From positions 744,001-808,000 of the forward strand of contig WJXW01000016.1 in the NCBI GenBank assembly GCA_015832175.1: a stretch of 64,000 bases of DNA, given 5' to 3'. The notes under the pieces were generated by a model. The model was not told where the DNA came from. It saw nothing but the letters and a program-made list of their open reading frames with translations, and did no database searches. A program made the translations under genes and the position numbers. The DNA comes from Paraphaeosphaeria minitans. Lineage: Eukaryota > Ascomycota > Dothideomycetes > Pleosporales > Didymosphaeriaceae. Below, one piece after another: positions 34,008-44,579 of the stretch. Positions within the stretch are counted from its first letter, which is position 1; each line of letters starts with the position of its first letter.

Positions 34008-34385
34008 TCACTCCTTCCTCACTCCTCGTAGAGCAGGTATAGATGCTGCCAGCATCTCAACCATTGATGCCCTTCTTTGCAGACCATGCAAAAACGCTTG
34101 ACGTTCTTTAGCCCGCCGGTCCTGCTCTCTTGTCTTTCGTGAAGAGAAGATCACGACAAGAACCCCTGCGATGACTGCCAAAACCACAAATACGATTACA
34201 AGCTTGTGGTTACTGGTGAAGTTGTTGTCGCGCGGTTCGACAGTCGACCTCGTAACCACAGCTGGCATTGAAGGGTCGAAAGACAGCCCGCTTGGTATTC
34301 CGGTGCGGAAAGTAAATGGCAAAGACGCTGTACTACGAGTCAGTTGCAGCGCAGATTGTGTGCAGTTGCGGTACTCACGCGCCAT
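34008..34385 (-). CDS. small membrane protein
   Basis: About 125 residues with a central transmembrane helix (LVIVFVVLAVIAGVLVVIF) and a strongly basic juxtamembrane tail (SSRKTREQDRRAKERQ). The GTGAGT just after the ATG could be a donor, but the downstream phase does not match, so I keep it unspliced. Its stalk-helix-basic-tail layout resembles the upstream neighbour, although the helix is near the C-terminus. Function unknown. Confidence 0.45.
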   Translation of the reverse strand: MAREYRNCTQSALQLTRSTASLPFTFRTGIPSGLSFDPSMPAVVTRSTVEPRDNNFTSNHKLVIVFVVLAVIAGVLVVIFSSRKTREQDRRAKERQAFLHGLQRRASMVEMLAASIPALRGVRKE

Positions 34386-35214
34386 GGCTTCTCACAATGC
34401 CAACTTCGCCCTTAGCGGTTCCACAGGTTCGTGAACAAGTGTTCGCGGGTCCGCTCAACGGAGGACGAAACTCTTCTCAAGACTAGCACAGGTTTGAAGA
34501 CATGGGCCTTTATTGTATAGTTGAGAAGTGGCTTTCTGTACGCTGGCCTGGGGTCAAGCGTTTGAGTGGTGTGGCAGTGCGAATAGCCGGTAAAGCGTTG
34601 CATGCAGCCCTGGGGCTTCTATGCACAATGATTAGTTAAACAGAACATGCCAATATCGAATACGAAACCCGGCGACGGTCGAAGTCGCATCTTGTTCGCA
34701 TATCCTTTGCGAGCGTTCGCGCTTTCGTAACGACGGCAGTACACATTGAGGCTAGTCGTGGAAGCACCTAGTTGACCAGCCATTCTATTACTTCTCGCAT
34801 GGGACGGCATTTTTCTCATCAGATGCGGTTTCGCGAATGGCTCCCTTATCATTCCAAATTTTCTGGAGCACGATGAAGGTCACGGGAGTTGATGATGATC
34901 TCAGCCGTCGTACCTGTGTAACCAGATATCGTGACAAGAAGGGAACCCAAGGCACGATTCATCGACATGGAATAGCCTTGTACTTTCGGGGTCGGGCTGT
35001 AAACTCAGAATGGGATTGGCAGTTGTCAAGGGATTTGCAAGAAATCTGGATTGCCCTTGATTGACTTGAAAATGCCATCAATGCTAGACGCTAGGTATTA
35101 CAAAAGACTGAACATGCTTGTACATCCTCCCTTAGCCCGAGACCCACACTCTCTGTCGCACCTTCAATGCGAATTTGGGAGTCGACATCCTTCGATTCTC
35201 TTCCAGCCCAAGAC

Positions 35215-35616
35215 TTAGCCGCTGTGGCTTCCACCGCTCTTCTTGGGACTTCCGCCACCGCTCTTCTTCGTCCTGACGCCAGATGACGGTCCACCTTCCT
35301 GAGCAGGTCGCGGCTTACTGACTTCAGGGTTGCCCGGGCTGACAGTCAATGGGTCGGCCTCAGCGTCATCCTCCTTTCCCTCCGCCTTTGTAGTCTGTTC
35401 TGCAGACTCAGGGCTCGTCTTGTTGGGGTTGAAGGCGGCATCGGACGCGGCGGCGGAGTCGTCGGAGCCAGACTTGGAGTACTCGTTTGAGCGAGGCTTG
35501 AGTGTGTCCTTGTCTCCGGTGTCTTTTGAGGCGAATCGGGGAGCGGTCGTGTTGAGGAAGCGGGGTTGCGACATGATGGCGCGAGGTGCGCGCTGGAGGA
35601 ATCGGTGGGTAAACAT
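35215..35616 (-). CDS. small conserved-type mitochondrial protein, function unknown
   Basis: A 133-residue chain with an arginine-rich, acid-free N-terminus typical of a mitochondrial presequence (MFTHRFLQRAPRAIMSQPRF). It continues with a hydrophilic, Ser/Asp/Glu-rich body (NEYSKSGSDDSAAASDAAF) and a Gly/Ser/Lys tail (KKSGGGSPKKSGGSHSG). The NEYSKSGSDD core is a pattern I associate with small conserved fungal mitochondrial proteins of unknown role. The gene is divergent from the MOSC fusion gene about 0.9 kb away. Confidence 0.65.
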   Translation of the reverse strand: MFTHRFLQRAPRAIMSQPRFLNTTAPRFASKDTGDKDTLKPRSNEYSKSGSDDSAAASDAAFNPNKTSPESAEQTTKAEGKEDDAEADPLTVSPGNPEVSKPRPAQEGGPSSGVRTKKSGGGSPKKSGGSHSG

Positions 35617-36522
35617 AATCGTGGTGGACGGGTTTGACGTCCAATTGGGTTGTGGGACGATATTAGATGCGTGCGTTAGAGGAGGAGTAGTTGCAAGGAA
35701 TGGGATAATTTAGGACTTGCAATGGTTAAGGAAGGTTGGGTTACAGGTGAGGTTGCAAAAGAGTTATGGGCATGTCGTGAGCACCATCTGACGTCACAGT
35801 TGAGGCAGGCTCAGCCGAGGCTCTGGTCACGTGGTGCTAATATCTCACCCCTGCCTGACGTAGCCTTGCGATCAGCTGCTTTGTATATTTGACACTTTCA
35901 AATGCCAAGATTCCTTCATTTCCATTATAGATATAGCTCATTAGATACCTAATAATTGATACGCACAATCTCGGAATCGAGCGCATCTCCGACGAGCGGA
36001 GCTCACCAATTTTCAACGCCAGGAGCCCCACGCGTTCCTTCTCCCGTGCTGATTCTCTCGACACACAATTCGCTCAACGTCGTTGAGTGCACTCGAGCTG
36101 CTGCTGGTTTAGCATCCTTGTTCTAGCGCGCACTTCACGAGGCAGGATTCTCACTGCCTAAAAGCATCCGATAAAGCTGGCCAACGTCCCCAAGATTGAA
36201 GCTTTCGAGAAGCCCGCAAAGCAACCGAAGAGTATTGTACAAGCCCTTTGAAGTAGGTGCCTCTGATGTTGTAGGCCATGGTAAATAACATTCGCGTTGT
36301 GTTTTGACTGGATAGATTCGGATGTGCTCACGCCGTTATTGGTAGACTCGAAAATCGACCGAATTGAGCGCATGCTCAGTCCTTCTCGCACGGCCTCCAT
36401 AAATCACTCCTCACACAGCCCCTACATCACGGGAACGTCCTAATCGAGCAGAACATCAACACTTCCGACGCTCTGAAGCAAGGCAACATACACCCAAAGC
36501 GAAGTCAGATATAATCGTCACC

Positions 36523-38217
36523 ATGGCCATCGCACCCACTCCATGGACCCCTCCACCGCGGCCTGACCCTGAAGCGTTGAAGGATCCCCCTCCATTCGAG
36601 CCTATACGTCTCGTGCATTTTCGCTCCGGGAAAATTCGCTCCGTCTTCAACAAAGCTGGCATGACCTCAGGCATTTATAAATTGCCTCTCACTTTCCCAG
36701 TGAACATCGCTGTATCTGGAATCGTTGGCGATGAGCATGCCCATCCGCCCCATCGCGACCCGGATAAAGCCATTCACCACTACTCCTCATCCCACTATCC
36801 ACAATGGGCCGCCGAGCTCCCTGAGAGCGCGCACATCTTCAGACCAGGGGCTTTTGGCGAAAATCTGTTTAGCGACGCGCTGGACGAAACCAAGCTGTGC
36901 ATAGGAGACAAGGTTCGGATTGGCGGCGTGCTACTGGAAGTCAGCGAGCCACGAGCGCCTTGCTACAAACTCAACCATCGGTTCCAGGTCAAGGACATGG
37001 CAAATAGGGTCCAGACCTTGCTGCGAAGCGGTTGGTTGTACCGCGTGCTGCAGCCGGGACTTGTGGAAGAGGGCGCGATGATCGAGCTCGAAGAGAGGGT
37101 GCATCCTGAGTGGTCCATTGCGCGCATTGCATATTACCTTTTCCTCGAGAGGGATAATAAAGAGATGAACAAGGAGATCGCCGCGCTGGCTGAGCTGGGA
37201 CATGACATCAAGGACAGGTTCAAGCTTCGGTTGGAGAAGAACAAGCTTGAGGATGAGGCTGGGAGACTGTTCGGAGGCGAGGACGAGAAGATGGACACTT
37301 GGAACGAGTATCGACTGGTCGAAAAGAGAAGGGAAACAGACACCATCACAGCCTTCGTCTTCGAAACGGTGGAAGCCATGGCGGAACAGGATATCAAGAC
37401 CGTGGAGCCAGGTAGCCATGTTCGCGTCAAACTGGGAGGGAAGCTGGTCAGAGCGTTTTCAGTCGTGGGTGGGACAACCAAGCGTTTCGAGCTGGGCATT
37501 GCGCTCGAGCCCGAGAGTCGAGGTGGTTCGAAGTACATGCACATCGAGGCCAAAATTGGCGACATACTCACCTTCAGTCGCATTGTCGATTCATTTCCTC
37601 TTGCCAAATATGCAGACAAGCACATCATCATAGCTGGAGGCATTGGCATCACCGCTTTCCTGGCTGCAGCCGCGCACCTCCAGGACACAAAACAAAAGTA
37701 CGAACTGCATTTTGCAGTTTCTTCAGAGGTCCCTTTTGCTGCACAGATCGAAGCGCTCGGTAGCAGTGCGAAAGTCTACAACAAGTCTCTGGGCCAGCGT
37801 CTGGATCTGGTCAAGATCATTGCTGGGGCAGACCCGACGGCACACATCTACTCTTGTGGCCCACAGCGACTAATGGACGCAGTTGCCTCTGTCGCTGGGG
37901 AGTGTGGCATGCCCAAAAGCTCCGTCCATCTCGAGCAATTCGCTGTAGCAACATCCGGCGACCCGTTCACAGCCGAGCTAAAGCAAAGTGGAAAGACGCT
38001 GGAAGTCGGATCTACTCAGTCACTTCTGGATGTACTGCGAACAGTGGGGATGGATATTGACTCTTCTTGTGAGGTTGGGAACTGCGGTACTTGCCGGGTG
38101 GATGTGTGCTCCGGACGCGTAGAGCATCGTGGAACCGGTTTGGCTGACGAGGAGAAGAAGGAGAGCATGCTGAGCTGCGTCAGTCGGGGCATTGGTCCGA
38201 TCGTTCTGGACCTCTGA
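36523..38217 (+). CDS. MOSC domain fused to a phthalate-dioxygenase-reductase-type 2Fe-2S flavoprotein
   Basis: Single-exon gene of 564 residues; the ATG has a good context (CACCATGGCC). Residues ~1-240 form a MOSC/YiiM-like domain (GIVGDEHAHPPHRDPDKAIH, FRPGAFGENL, EPRAPCYKL), including the Cys expected for molybdenum-cofactor binding or sulfur handling. Residues ~265-470 are an FMN/NAD-binding reductase module (IIIAGGIGITAFLAA, YSCGPQRLMDAV). The last ~85 residues are a plant-type [2Fe-2S] ferredoxin domain (CEVGNCGTC with a distal Cys in MLSCVSRG). The order FMN-NAD-2Fe2S is that of phthalate dioxygenase reductase. It may reduce N-hydroxylated or oxidised substrates, combining a Moco site with its own electron-transfer chain; this is inference. 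No signal peptide. Confidence 0.9.
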   Translation: MAIAPTPWTPPPRPDPEALKDPPPFEPIRLVHFRSGKIRSVFNKAGMTSGIYKLPLTFPVNIAVSGIVGDEHAHPPHRDPDKAIHHYSSSHYPQWAAELPESAHIFRPGAFGENLFSDALDETKLCIGDKVRIGGVLLEVSEPRAPCYKLNHRFQVKDMANRVQTLLRSGWLYRVLQPGLVEEGAMIELEERVHPEWSIARIAYYLFLERDNKEMNKEIAALAELGHDIKDRFKLRLEKNKLEDEAGRLFGGEDEKMDTWNEYRLVEKRRETDTITAFVFETVEAMAEQDIKTVEPGSHVRVKLGGKLVRAFSVVGGTTKRFELGIALEPESRGGSKYMHIEAKIGDILTFSRIVDSFPLAKYADKHIIIAGGIGITAFLAAAAHLQDTKQKYELHFAVSSEVPFAAQIEALGSSAKVYNKSLGQRLDLVKIIAGADPTAHIYSCGPQRLMDAVASVAGECGMPKSSVHLEQFAVATSGDPFTAELKQSGKTLEVGSTQSLLDVLRTVGMDIDSSCEVGNCGTCRVDVCSGRVEHRGTGLADEEKKESMLSCVSRGIGPIVLDL

Positions 38218-38483
38218 GTTGCGCGGGAAACATCACTGGCTCTTCGTTTTTGATATTCAGATTTAATGAAACTTGCTGTCGCATGCTGGTATCATACAGC
38301 CGCCCGCTCAAACGCGGAGCAATGCACCCAATCCCAAACGCCACCCCATGCCCTAAAGTATGCACACTGAATTGCCGCCCTTGCTCAATCGTCCCACCTC
38401 ATATTCAAAACCAATTCCTGCACTTCCTCTGCACTGAGCGGATGTTTTCTCTCTATCTTCACTTCTCTTTCGCCTTCGAAGAG

Positions 38484-38761
38484 TCACATGCCGACCTTGC
38501 GACCGTACACCTCGGCCGCGACAGGCCACCCGAGGAAGGCTAATGCCATGGGAAATACACTTCATCATGTTAGTATCGTTGTGGAGCGCGGTGAAGTGGG
38601 AGAGCGTACAATACACCAGTGCGGACCATGCGTTTGGGGTACAAGCTGAAGTCGACCGGATGCGGCTTCGCGGTAACAGGATTGCGTGCGAAGGGGTGCG
38701 GCTCGGTGAGGTAGCGTGCTGCGGTGCGGAACATTGCGAATTTTTGGGTTGGGGAAGGCAT
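38484..38761 (-). CDS. small organellar membrane protein
   Basis: Two exons (38761-38610, 38559-38484) are joined across a 50-bp intron with donor GTACGC and a perfect TACTAAC branch, giving 75 residues. The N-terminal part is basic and aromatic (KFAMFRTAARYLTEPHPFAR), resembling small subunits or assembly factors of mitochondrial inner-membrane complexes. One hydrophobic helix follows (VFVFPMALAFLGWPVAAEVY) and the chain ends GRKVGM. I cannot name the complex. The gene converges with the MOSC fusion gene, about 270 bp apart. Confidence 0.6.
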
Positions 38762-40080
38762 GTTGTGTTTACGTTGCCGGTCGAGACTTTGTGTCTTTGT
38801 TCTGGAGAGGCAATTCGCTCGTGGGAGTTGAGTAGCTCTTGGTTGAGTTGAGTAGACCGATGTCTATATTCCTTTCTTGTAGATGATCGGAGTTGCGATG
38901 TAGATGCTGAGTGGAGATGGGCCTTTCACTGGCAGAGTCACACAAGGATATATACAACATTGAACAGGAAAGACTCGGAGACGACATCGTATGCTGTTCG
39001 AAGAATATCGCACCACGCGAGCATCACGCCAGACGACGCTGTGCGGGCAGCCGATTCATTACCGTGATGAGTGTGCAGCGTTACGGCTTCGCTTACCACA
39101 GCCGCACGGCATGACCAAAGCGCACATAGGCGCGAACGCTGAGAAAATGCCTGTTTGGGTAGACACGATACGAGAGCTGTGTGAACTAAGCCGTTAGGAA
39201 ACACGTTATTGGGCGATGCGCTGGGCTTCGATGAAAGTGCGTGCGCGAGTGATGGGCCGCGGCGGTGCATGGTGAGAGAGTGGTGTGATGGTGTCGTGAA
39301 GGGGGCCTCGGGCGATCGGCAGCTGCCGAAAATGTGGGTCAGCAAGCGGCGTCCTGCGCCTGAGAACGGTGCGATGTTTTTCCCCCGTACGGCGTAGGCA
39401 ACAGTGAAAACCTGTCGACGATATCAATCTGCTGGATAATCATGTTAAGCAGATTCATTGCAGGTCAACGCTGCATTCAATCGAAACTACCTCGCCACCC
39501 TTCGCCAAACGTTCCTGGACATCTGTCTTCACCAATGACGCGTCCTAGTTGATAATTTCATCCTCGCAGATCATGGCTCAAGCCATGTTGAGGCGGTATA
39601 TGACTTTGATGTCTGAACGCGTACCATGGTCCTTCTCTCACAAAGTCCGCCGTTTGAGCAAGTGCTGCCTAGAAATATCAATATCAGTGAACAGTCGTTG
39701 TGGCGGTTGAGTCTGCGGTACGACCCCCAAATCTCATCCGGTAGCCAACGTAACAAATCCCGCTCCACCAAGAGAGGTACGCCGTACCTCCACACGCGAA
39801 ATCGGCTCATCCTCTTCTTCCATCCGCCCTATCTCTAGACTAGTTTGGCGACGTATAAGGGAATTATCAGGGGCAAAAACTAGAACTAACAGTGAAGTGG
39901 CCGTCAAACGAGTGTGTAGGCAACGAGCGTGTGGGCAACGAGCGCGTGTGCACCGAGCGGTGAGCGTCTTATTGCTCGAAGCTCAATGTTTTCCAAACCT
40001 CTGGGATTTACCTTCACGAAATCGAACATTTTTTCGTTTCAAAAAGTGGAAGTCTCTGAAAACTTGTAACTATTGCTTAC
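38762..40080. other. intergenic stretch
   Basis: No supported gene. A 79-codon reverse frame at 39,571-39,810 begins with ATG and reads somewhat protein-like (LVERDLLRWLPDEIWGSY), but I find no family or splice partner. Confidence 0.4.
39908..39959. repeat. 15-bp tandem repeat, about 3.5 copies
   Basis: Three consecutive 15-bp units, ACGAGTGTGTAGGCA, ACGAGCGTGTGGGCA and ACGAGCGCGTGTGCA, plus a partial copy CCGAGCG. The period is exact with a few substitutions. Confidence 0.7.
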
Positions 40081-42605
40081 TTATTCTAAAACAGATCGAG
40101 ACACGTTGAGAAAGTCACATGTGGGGGCTGTATAGTGTAGCAGATTATTGTCATTAAGCATTGGGAAATTGGAACGATACCATCTGAACTTCTGCACTTC
40201 GCCGTCGCTCTTTCGTATGGAAGGATTTAGATGCAATTGCGTGGGTTTACGAGCCCTCAATGAAAGATCCCCCGCACTTTTCCAACAATAGAGCCGCGCC
40301 GCCCGATCATAATCGTTGTTGGTAGGTATGAAGAGTGGCTGTACCGTCCGAGATGTTGGACAAGGCTGGGAAACCACCATGACCATCGCACAGTGCAGCA
40401 CACTAGCTGTACGAGGAATGCTGTGGTTCCAACTACACCGTCATATTGCTTGTGCGGTCTTCTACCTACTATGATTAGCACGGCACTCGACATCATGATC
40501 ACAGTTTTGCGCACAAGTCGTGATTCAGGCGCCGACAAATACTCCAAATATTCCTCTCTCTGCCTGTGCTGCTTCGCCTGCCTCTGTTCCAGCTGTTGCG
40601 CCCAAAGCTCCAGCTGTGCGCGTTGCACGTCTTGCCATGTCGTCTCCTCAAGACCACGTCCTCTCTTCATCGCCTTGTAGTCCTTGTGCGGGGAGCCAAT
40701 CCCGTGCTTATTAGCATCTGTACAAGACTTGAAAGGATGCTTCAGCTTCTTAGGAATCTTTTTCCCCCCTGGACCTGGGGTAAAGTTCCAATTGATGCTG
40801 TCTTCTCCATGGCAGCTATTGTGGTCGCTGCAGTAATCCTCCCAATCTTCGCTGTATTTGAAGCCCGATCGCTCAAGGAATTTCCTCGTTCTGTCGTTGC
40901 GCGGGTCGTAATGCTTCTGCTTCCACGGCACCTCCCCACACTTGCACGGGTAGTTGCGACCTTTCTTCTCCCAGACCGAGGAAATAGCTTCGCCGCCTGG
41001 GTTGCGACAAATGGGGACGGAGAATGCGCCAGGTACCTCGCCGAGATACTTGTTGGCGTCTAACATGCTCCGCATAAGAAGCATCAAATCCAGCTTCTCT
41101 GCGTTGACCTTGTCCTCGAAGTTGTTTGCGTCGATCCAAAGGGACGAGCGCACTATGTCTTCCTTGCTCAGGTTGTGCATGTCTGAGCTCTTCCTCTCGA
41201 AAAAGTTTCTATATCCGATGGGCCCATGGACCAGTGCCTGATCATTTTTCTGCCGGTCGTCTTCTTCGGACTGGTCGATGGAAAACAGCCAGTAGGTGTG
41301 ACCAGGATATTCGTCCAGACAAACTCGGACCTGGCTTGCACCGCGGTAATCGTTGTGACAATTCCCGTTCAAAGCATTGGTGTCGAGAATGTAAGCCCGC
41401 TCGAACTTCCACAAGCTGTTGATCATGGCAGCTTGGTAGTACATTTCGATAATCTCACTCAACTCCATGTAAATTTGAGGATCCGCCTCAATGAATTCGC
41501 CAGACTTGATGAGCTGCGGGAGAGCTTGACCCTGGGTGTTGTTTGCGCCAGTCATAATGTCGGCCAAATCGGAGGCAATGGAGTCGGTGGCCTCGTGAGC
41601 AAGTTTGTTCCAAGAAAGGGACATCAACTGCGTGAGATCTTGGCCCAGGTTCCTCCAAATATGTCAGCAAAGCTCAACCATCGTACAGGGTTCTCTACTT
41701 ACGGGTCTTCTCGGATACTCTTGGCAAATCCCGAGAGCCCAATGAACGAGTTCGACAACAACGTGGCCACTTGATTAGTCGTACCAACCCTATTGAGCGT
41801 CTTCTGTCCTACATGGACGCCAACTCTTCCCAAGCTCCCACCCAGCACTCCAGCTTCACCAAGCAAGGGCGTTGCACCCATTAGCCCAGTGGCTACAAGG
41901 GCGATAGCAGTCACAGCGGATATGGCTGCTGCTTCTTGCCGCATTCGATCCACAAGCTTGTGTTCTATATACTTAGAGCTGGTAAACATTTCAACGTTGG
42001 CCTTCATATTCCCCAGCTGATAATTTGTAGCGCTGATAGTGGCTTGCTTCTGGGCTTCACTGTAATGAGCTATAGTGGCCAGTTGTTCGAAGGCATAATA
42101 CGCCATTTGACGATCGTGAATAGATAAGCGCTTATCAAGATTGAGACAACTTCCGATCTGTGCATCGAGTTAGCATGCGTACCATGCAAATCGCCCGTTA
42201 AGGCTAATTCCCCAAGATACCCACCGTGCAAGATCCGATGCCGTCGCATGCCATAGTACTGGGAGGGGCATCTGGAGCAAAGTTGTCTCGCAGATACAAC
42301 GGAAGGCTCTTGTAATTGCCATCGTTGAGATACCCGAGCCATTGGACGTCCCACCATTCGGCAAATACTTTCCCTTGCCCCATTTCCCAGGCGGCGCGTG
42401 TAGGGATATCAAGTCCACAGCTCTTGTGGTAGGCGACCTTCCCATCTTTACCATCACCGATCGCAGGCGTCGAAAACTCTCCAGTGCCTGGGATTTTGCT
42501 TGGAGGCAACGGTTTAGCGGCAGGCGGTCGTCGAGCTGGGGATGCGTGTGCGGTGGGGATGAGTAAATGTAGCACCGAAAACAAGGTTTCAGCGTTGAAA
42601 AGCAT
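40081..42605 (-). CDS. large secreted/membrane protein of unknown function
   Basis: Four exons (42605-42225, 42157-41703, 41652-40466, 40406-40081) give about 782 residues. The ATG at 42605 yields a signal peptide (MLFNAETLFSVLHLLIPTAHA). A conserved-looking N-terminal domain follows (YHKSCGLDIPTRAAWEMGQG). A central Gly/Ala-rich hydrophobic segment (AVTAIALVATGLMGATPLLG) could insert in or pack against membrane. Next come a domain rich in Trp, Tyr and Cys (SDHNSCHGEDSINWNFTPG) and a Gln/Arg coiled coil (QLEQRQAKQHRQREEYLEYL). Removing the last intron (40465-40407) creates one long transmembrane helix (IMMSSAVLIIVASVLHCAMV); retaining it gives a different tail ending at 40257. It resembles a fungal family of large uncharacterised secreted proteins, but I cannot name it with certainty. 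Confidence 0.65.
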
Positions 42606-43262
42606 ATTGGCCAAATATGGTGGAGCCAACGTGTGTGCTGGTCTTGGCGGCCGTGGTGTAGAAGTACTGTAGCACTGTAGGGCTCTTTTGGCAGGACAGT
42701 AGTCAATTGGTGGTGCAGAAGTATGTGGATGGTGCCGATGTTTGAGACCTCAGTCAGTTCATATTAGGAGAATGCGGGATAATGTGGGAGAATATTCACA
42801 CAGAAGCTCAATGTCAAGGCGCAGAGCTGGAGTAGACTGTAGTGATGTTGAGGCGGTACTGAATTGACTAGCAATGGCCCTGAGCTCTAGCTACCGTACT
42901 AACAACCGTAGTTTGAGGTAGCTTCGAATTGAAAAGTGTGATACACAGTATCTTTTTTGAGAATGCCTTTCCTGAAGGTGTGTATATCAACGAAGTGCAA
43001 ACTCCCCGCTGCATCCTCCAGCCATGTCGGTTTAGTGATGTTGAATTCCTAGCAGCAGTCGCTTTACAATTTAGGTCCTTACAGCTTGTCATGTATTTCT
43101 CCTTCTCATCGCGACATGAGTTCTCCTTAAGACATTTGACCACGTATACTCCCGTGTTACAGATACTGCCATTATTTCCAGCGCTATTTAAGAATGAATT
43201 GGAAATGTTCTGGCGGTAAAAGATAGACCTGGATATCGATTTCCCTAGAGAAGCGTGGGAAC
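42606..43262. other. promoter region and gene-free DNA
   Basis: Upstream region of the large secreted protein. Short overlapping frames on both strands (42,868-43,219) are not convincing genes. Confidence 0.4.
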
Positions 43263-44039
43263 AGCGAAGGATATGATTGGTGCAAGGACTTTGTTAACGC
43301 AAAGGAGGCAAAATACATGACTGAGGAAGAACTTGCGTGGGATTCCGGAGTCATAGCTAATGTGTTAATTGAAACCTCTATCGTCTTCCTGTAGACTTTT
43401 GTTCTGGCCTGTGCCGCCTGCCTAGAGTTTACGATGACTGCACGTAGGGAGGCTAATGTTGTTGATGCCTAGACCAAAACTTGGATGTTGTTGGAATTTG
43501 CCGGTCTTGATAGTGTTCCCCACATTTATGCCACCGTAGAGGAATTTTTCTGTTGGATATATGTTTTACCATTTGAAGCATGCGAATTGGAAAGGGGACT
43601 AGTAGAATGGCTTCTTTTTTCGCAAATGGTCTACTATTTTTCTTGCTGGAAAGCGATGCGGGAAGACATTACGCGTGATGACGAACCACTTCACTTCCGT
43701 CCCGATGGATTGCTAAGACTAGACAGCCCAACAACTCCTAACAACTGGGGCTATCGCGGGAGAATTTGCCCCGGAAGGCATATCGCCAACAACTACTGCA
43801 CTGTAACCTCTCCAATTCTACATGTTGGGATTCAACAGCCTCAGATCGGGTGTGAAGTGTTTCCAGTTCCCATTGCGAACATATTTCGCGATGACTGGAC
43901 CTTTCCAGTGAGAATACCTACCTACCAGTCGTACTCCCAAGGATCTGATATTCTCAAGGTTGGATGCTTTCCTGGAGAAGGAACGAGGAGCAGAATGAGG
44001 GTTATGTCAAGGTTTTATTTAGTGCGACCATCTTTTTGA
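43263..44039 (+). pseudogene. cytochrome P450 relic with two in-frame TAG stops
   Basis: One forward frame from 43263 to 44039 reads as the C-terminal half of a P450. It has the I-helix region (MTEEELAWDSGVIANVLIET), the segment before the K-helix (DSVPHIYATVEEFFCW, where ExxR has become EFFC), and the haem loop WGYRGRICPGRHIANN with its cysteine. TAG codons at 43392-43394 and 43470-43472 interrupt the frame, and the N-terminal half is not recognisable. TAG stops and an Arg-to-Cys change are the expected products of C-to-T mutation, as in repeat-induced point mutation. It is not closely related in sequence to the P450 at 20,090. Confidence 0.75.
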
Positions 44040-44184
44040 GATGTAGGTACCTAACCAGTCATCCACGCAAGGGCGTCCTGCTTTATTTGGGAGCTAGAGA
44101 TGGTGCCTAAGCTGCTCCAGGTCGGGAACAGTGTTTCGCACAGGCTCAAGCAGCCTGCTGAAAGCTCAGCCATTAATCTCATCG

Positions 44185-44533
44185 CTACCATGTCCATTTT
44201 CCTCGATGTTGTACACATATCCCAGAGATTTCAGCTTCTTCGCTGTTACTACTCACGTGCCGAGGTCTTCGTGGTCGCGCAAGAGCATGAATTATGCCGT
44301 CGGTGATTGGCTGCCGGACTGTTTCCTCTGCTGACGATGCTTCCTCCGGCATGAAACTGAACCTCCTGCCATCTTGCTTCATCTAACTCCCCCTCTAAAT
44401 CCTTGGCGCGAAACGCTTCGTGCTGTTTGTTCAGTAACCTCAAAGCCATGTAGTTCGTACGAGGCATGGGCTGCAGATGCCTCGGCCGTCTTTTGTTATC
44501 AGGTGGCCGCTGCGTGGGCAGGGGTCCGCGCAT
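44185..44533 (-). pseudogene. short coding-like relic with a frame change
   Basis: The reverse strand begins at an ATG with a basic, Pro-rich stretch and a charged helix (NKQHEAFRAKDLEGELDEARW). After about residue 58 the coding look moves to another frame (FMPEEASSAEETVRQPITDG) ending at 44185. I read it as a frameshifted fragment of an unidentified gene. It adjoins the P450 relic and the AT-rich island. The evidence is weak. Confidence 0.3.
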
Positions 44534-44579
44534 GACGGGTCCCGTGTATTATGCTGGTAGATTTGTGGTGGCTGTAAGG

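Noticed and set aside
38938..39345. 135-codon reverse frame
   Set aside because: No recognised motif, and competing frames of similar quality lie on both strands.
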